DNA of 64,000 bases from Maratus speciosus. Its lineage: Eukaryota > Arthropoda > Arachnida > Araneae > Salticidae. Every line of letters starts with the position of its first letter. The first letter of the stretch is position 1. The position numbers and the translations under genes are program-made. The notes under the pieces were generated by a model. That model made no database searches. It was not told the DNA's origin and worked only from the letters and a program-made list of their open reading frames with translations. Positions 62,376 to 64,000 of the stretch are shown here, one piece after another. The stretch spans positions 522,231,451 to 522,295,450 of the forward strand of contig OZ010795.1 in NCBI GenBank assembly GCA_963932465.1. The letters are read 5' to 3'.

Positions 62376-62800
62376 ATTTACATCAAATATGATTTGTTTA
62401 CCAATTAGAATAATTGTGTTAAAAATAATCTGGTGCAGTTTAATGCTATTAATATGTCTAGGGAAAGGTCGAAAATTTATGTATCACAGATTTTTGATAA
62501 AATTTAAAATGTGAAAAAGGAGGGGGTAGGGAACAGGGTTTTAGAGAGAATAAAATTCATAACTTCAGTTCTCAAGATATAAAATTCAATTAAATTTATT
62601 AGAAATCTACTTAATACTATCTACAACTTTTATATTAACAAGTTTTTGGTAGGACCAACTTTTACTGCAAAATAAATAAATACAAATAAACAAAAATAGG
62701 GGCTGAAGAAAAAAGTTTCGTATTAAGGGTGAACTCAAATCAAAACTGCTTATTTTCTGACTCACTTATTAGCACCTTCGGGGACATTGCGATGTACTTT

Positions 62801-64000
62801 TCGGTTTCTCCTTCGATGTATGAACTGAACATCATGTTTTTGCGCACAAAATGTATGTATAATCTTAACCAAGGACTGACAGAATAATTCTATCAGCAGA
62901 TATATAATTAATATTAGGAACAATAAAAAAAAGTGTACTGCTGATGAATTTTCTGAATGTTTTATGCAAAATAAAAATAAAAAGTTATTGTATGATTATA
63001 TGCGTTTTCTATTCATTGCTCTCTCTTCTCTTCTCGTTCCGATATTAGGTGATAAATTTCTGACTATTCATTAAATACTTTACTGCCTTTCTGTAAAATA
63101 ATATGCAAACATAATTTTAGTAATTTACCCCAAAAGGGGGTGAATATTCCACGAACCACTTTTATTTCATCCCTAGAAAAAAAAAAATATTTTAATTACC
63201 AGACAATCCATCGGATGTTAAATAATCCGAAACATAAATAGATTTCTAGAAGTTTCAAATTTGCGAAACTAGAAGTATAAAATTCGTTATTCTAAATAGT
63301 TTTTGAGTTCATATTAAAAAACTACCCGCATTGAAATCAATTTTTTTTCATGATTATAAATTCATTTAACATTACGGATTTAAAAAATTCAACGTATGCA
63401 CTTCCTTACGTACTGGTTTAATACACTGCCTGTTAGCTAACGTATTGAAATGTTTTTCAAAAATCCAACTTTGAAGTCAAAACGAAGGGTTTGTATTGCA
63501 AATTTCAGAGTTTTGTACGCTTGAAGAATGAAGACGACGCCCCAAACCTATTTTTAAATATAAATAAAAAGGACATCATTTCAATTTGAATGGCTATTTC
63601 CGTGTTTTCCGTGAGAATTTGGAGTTTAAAATATATTTGATGTTTTCTTTTTTTTTCGTACTCCTTGTGATCAATTGTTTCTCTCTTGCTCTAAAGAAAG
63701 TGACTAACGCTGCTGCTGCTGCTTCTGCCGCTGTCGTAAGTCAATTAATTGTGACCAGAGTCCTTTTTCGCCTTAAACGAGGGATTTCCTTAAAATACTA
63801 CTTGTTTACTCACACAGATGGCACTAGTGATCCCATTAAAAGTAAAGTGGTGCAGGTGTCTATATTAACATCGTTGTTTTCCGGGAGTAGGGGGAGGTGT
63901 TGTGGTTTAAAAAATTTATTTACAGAAACCATTTTCTTTAACTTCGTTGTAGAAAATGTCAAAAAAGATGAGTTAAGGAATGTCAGGTAAACTGATCTAT
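62801..64000. other. Intergenic to the window end; no gene supported
   Basis: AT-rich. A 134-residue plus-strand frame (63586-63990) contains a hydrophobic stretch and an alanine run from GCTGCTGCTGCT, but has no recognisable domain and no supporting context. I do not call it a gene. Confidence 0.45.

Larger units (their letters stand above)
61690..62800. repeat. Dispersed hairpin-ended repeat, copy 2 (inverted)
   Basis: Hairpin AGGTAGATTTC...GAAATACTACCT at 61694, then GATCATGACGCCTAGAACCC, TTTTATGGGCATGACAACTT and ATAACTTCAGTTCTCAAGATAT blocks, in reverse order to 13360-14136. A tRNA-like insert lies inside at 62048-62375. Confidence 0.55.

Noticed and set aside
63586..63990. 134-residue frame with a hydrophobic stretch and poly-Ala
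   Set aside because: The Ala run comes from a GCT repeat; no domain, no homologue recognised, and no promoter or splice support.

Overview
This window looks like AT-rich, repeat-dense animal DNA, most likely from an arthropod. That rests on the transposon types (Tc1/mariner, Helitron-like, Polinton/Maverick, TA-flanked MITEs), long satellite arrays and the lack of recognisable host genes. I cannot name the species. I see no convincing intact host protein-coding gene.

The centrepiece is a complete, apparently intact Polinton/Maverick-type (adintovirus-like) element at 21409-39969. It is 18,561 bp, begins AGTAGT and ends ACTACT, and is flanked by a perfect 6-bp target duplication GATTGG. Its inverted repeats of about 806 bp (21409-22214 and 39164-39969) each contain a complete copy of the same secreted-protein gene. 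Genes diverge from a 151-bp centre (28491-28641). Leftward: coiled-coil protein, pVI-like membrane-active protein, adenovirus-type cysteine protease, penton-like minor capsid, a 59-residue basic peptide with protease sites, major capsid protein, tail-fibre-like protein, and two proteins built from short LSE/DW repeats. Rightward: packaging ATPase, a membrane-hairpin protein, a phospholipase A2 fused to a zinc ribbon, a chromodomain integrase, a 13-copy hairpin array, several small proteins, and a 1394-residue protein-primed family B DNA polymerase followed by two small proteins. Together these supply replication (polymerase), integration (integrase), packaging (ATPase), capsid building and maturation (MCP, penton, protease and its substrates), attachment (fibre) and probably membrane penetration (PLA2, pVI-like).

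Two features of the element stand out. Every gene except the protease and the integrase starts in the exact context TAAATG, resembling poxvirus late promoters. The protease has no ATG, and its frame continues from the pVI-like gene through a run of 12 A, which suggests a -1 frameshift.

The Polinton sits in a satellite of about 330 bp, which itself lies in a large interrupted palindrome (left arm about 16.4-21.4 kb, right arm about 40.3-47.8 kb). A 2.8-kb foldback element interrupts the right arm.

Left of this: two copies of a hairpin-ended element carrying 152-bp tandem repeats (0.4-2.2 and 4.1-5.9 kb), two 201-bp MITEs, a full-length Tc1/mariner element whose third catalytic residue is Lys instead of Glu (7.2-8.7 kb), an endonuclease-like pseudogene (10.5-11.3 kb) and a 2.05-kb element with terminal inverted repeats (12.3-14.3 kb). 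Right of it: a broken reverse transcriptase (49.4-50.3 kb), a 3.97-kb Helitron-like element (50.8-54.7 kb), diverged long repeats that contain four equal 52-nt exon-like segments (one at 15.6 kb, three at 56-59 kb), and a tRNA-like sequence (62.1 kb).
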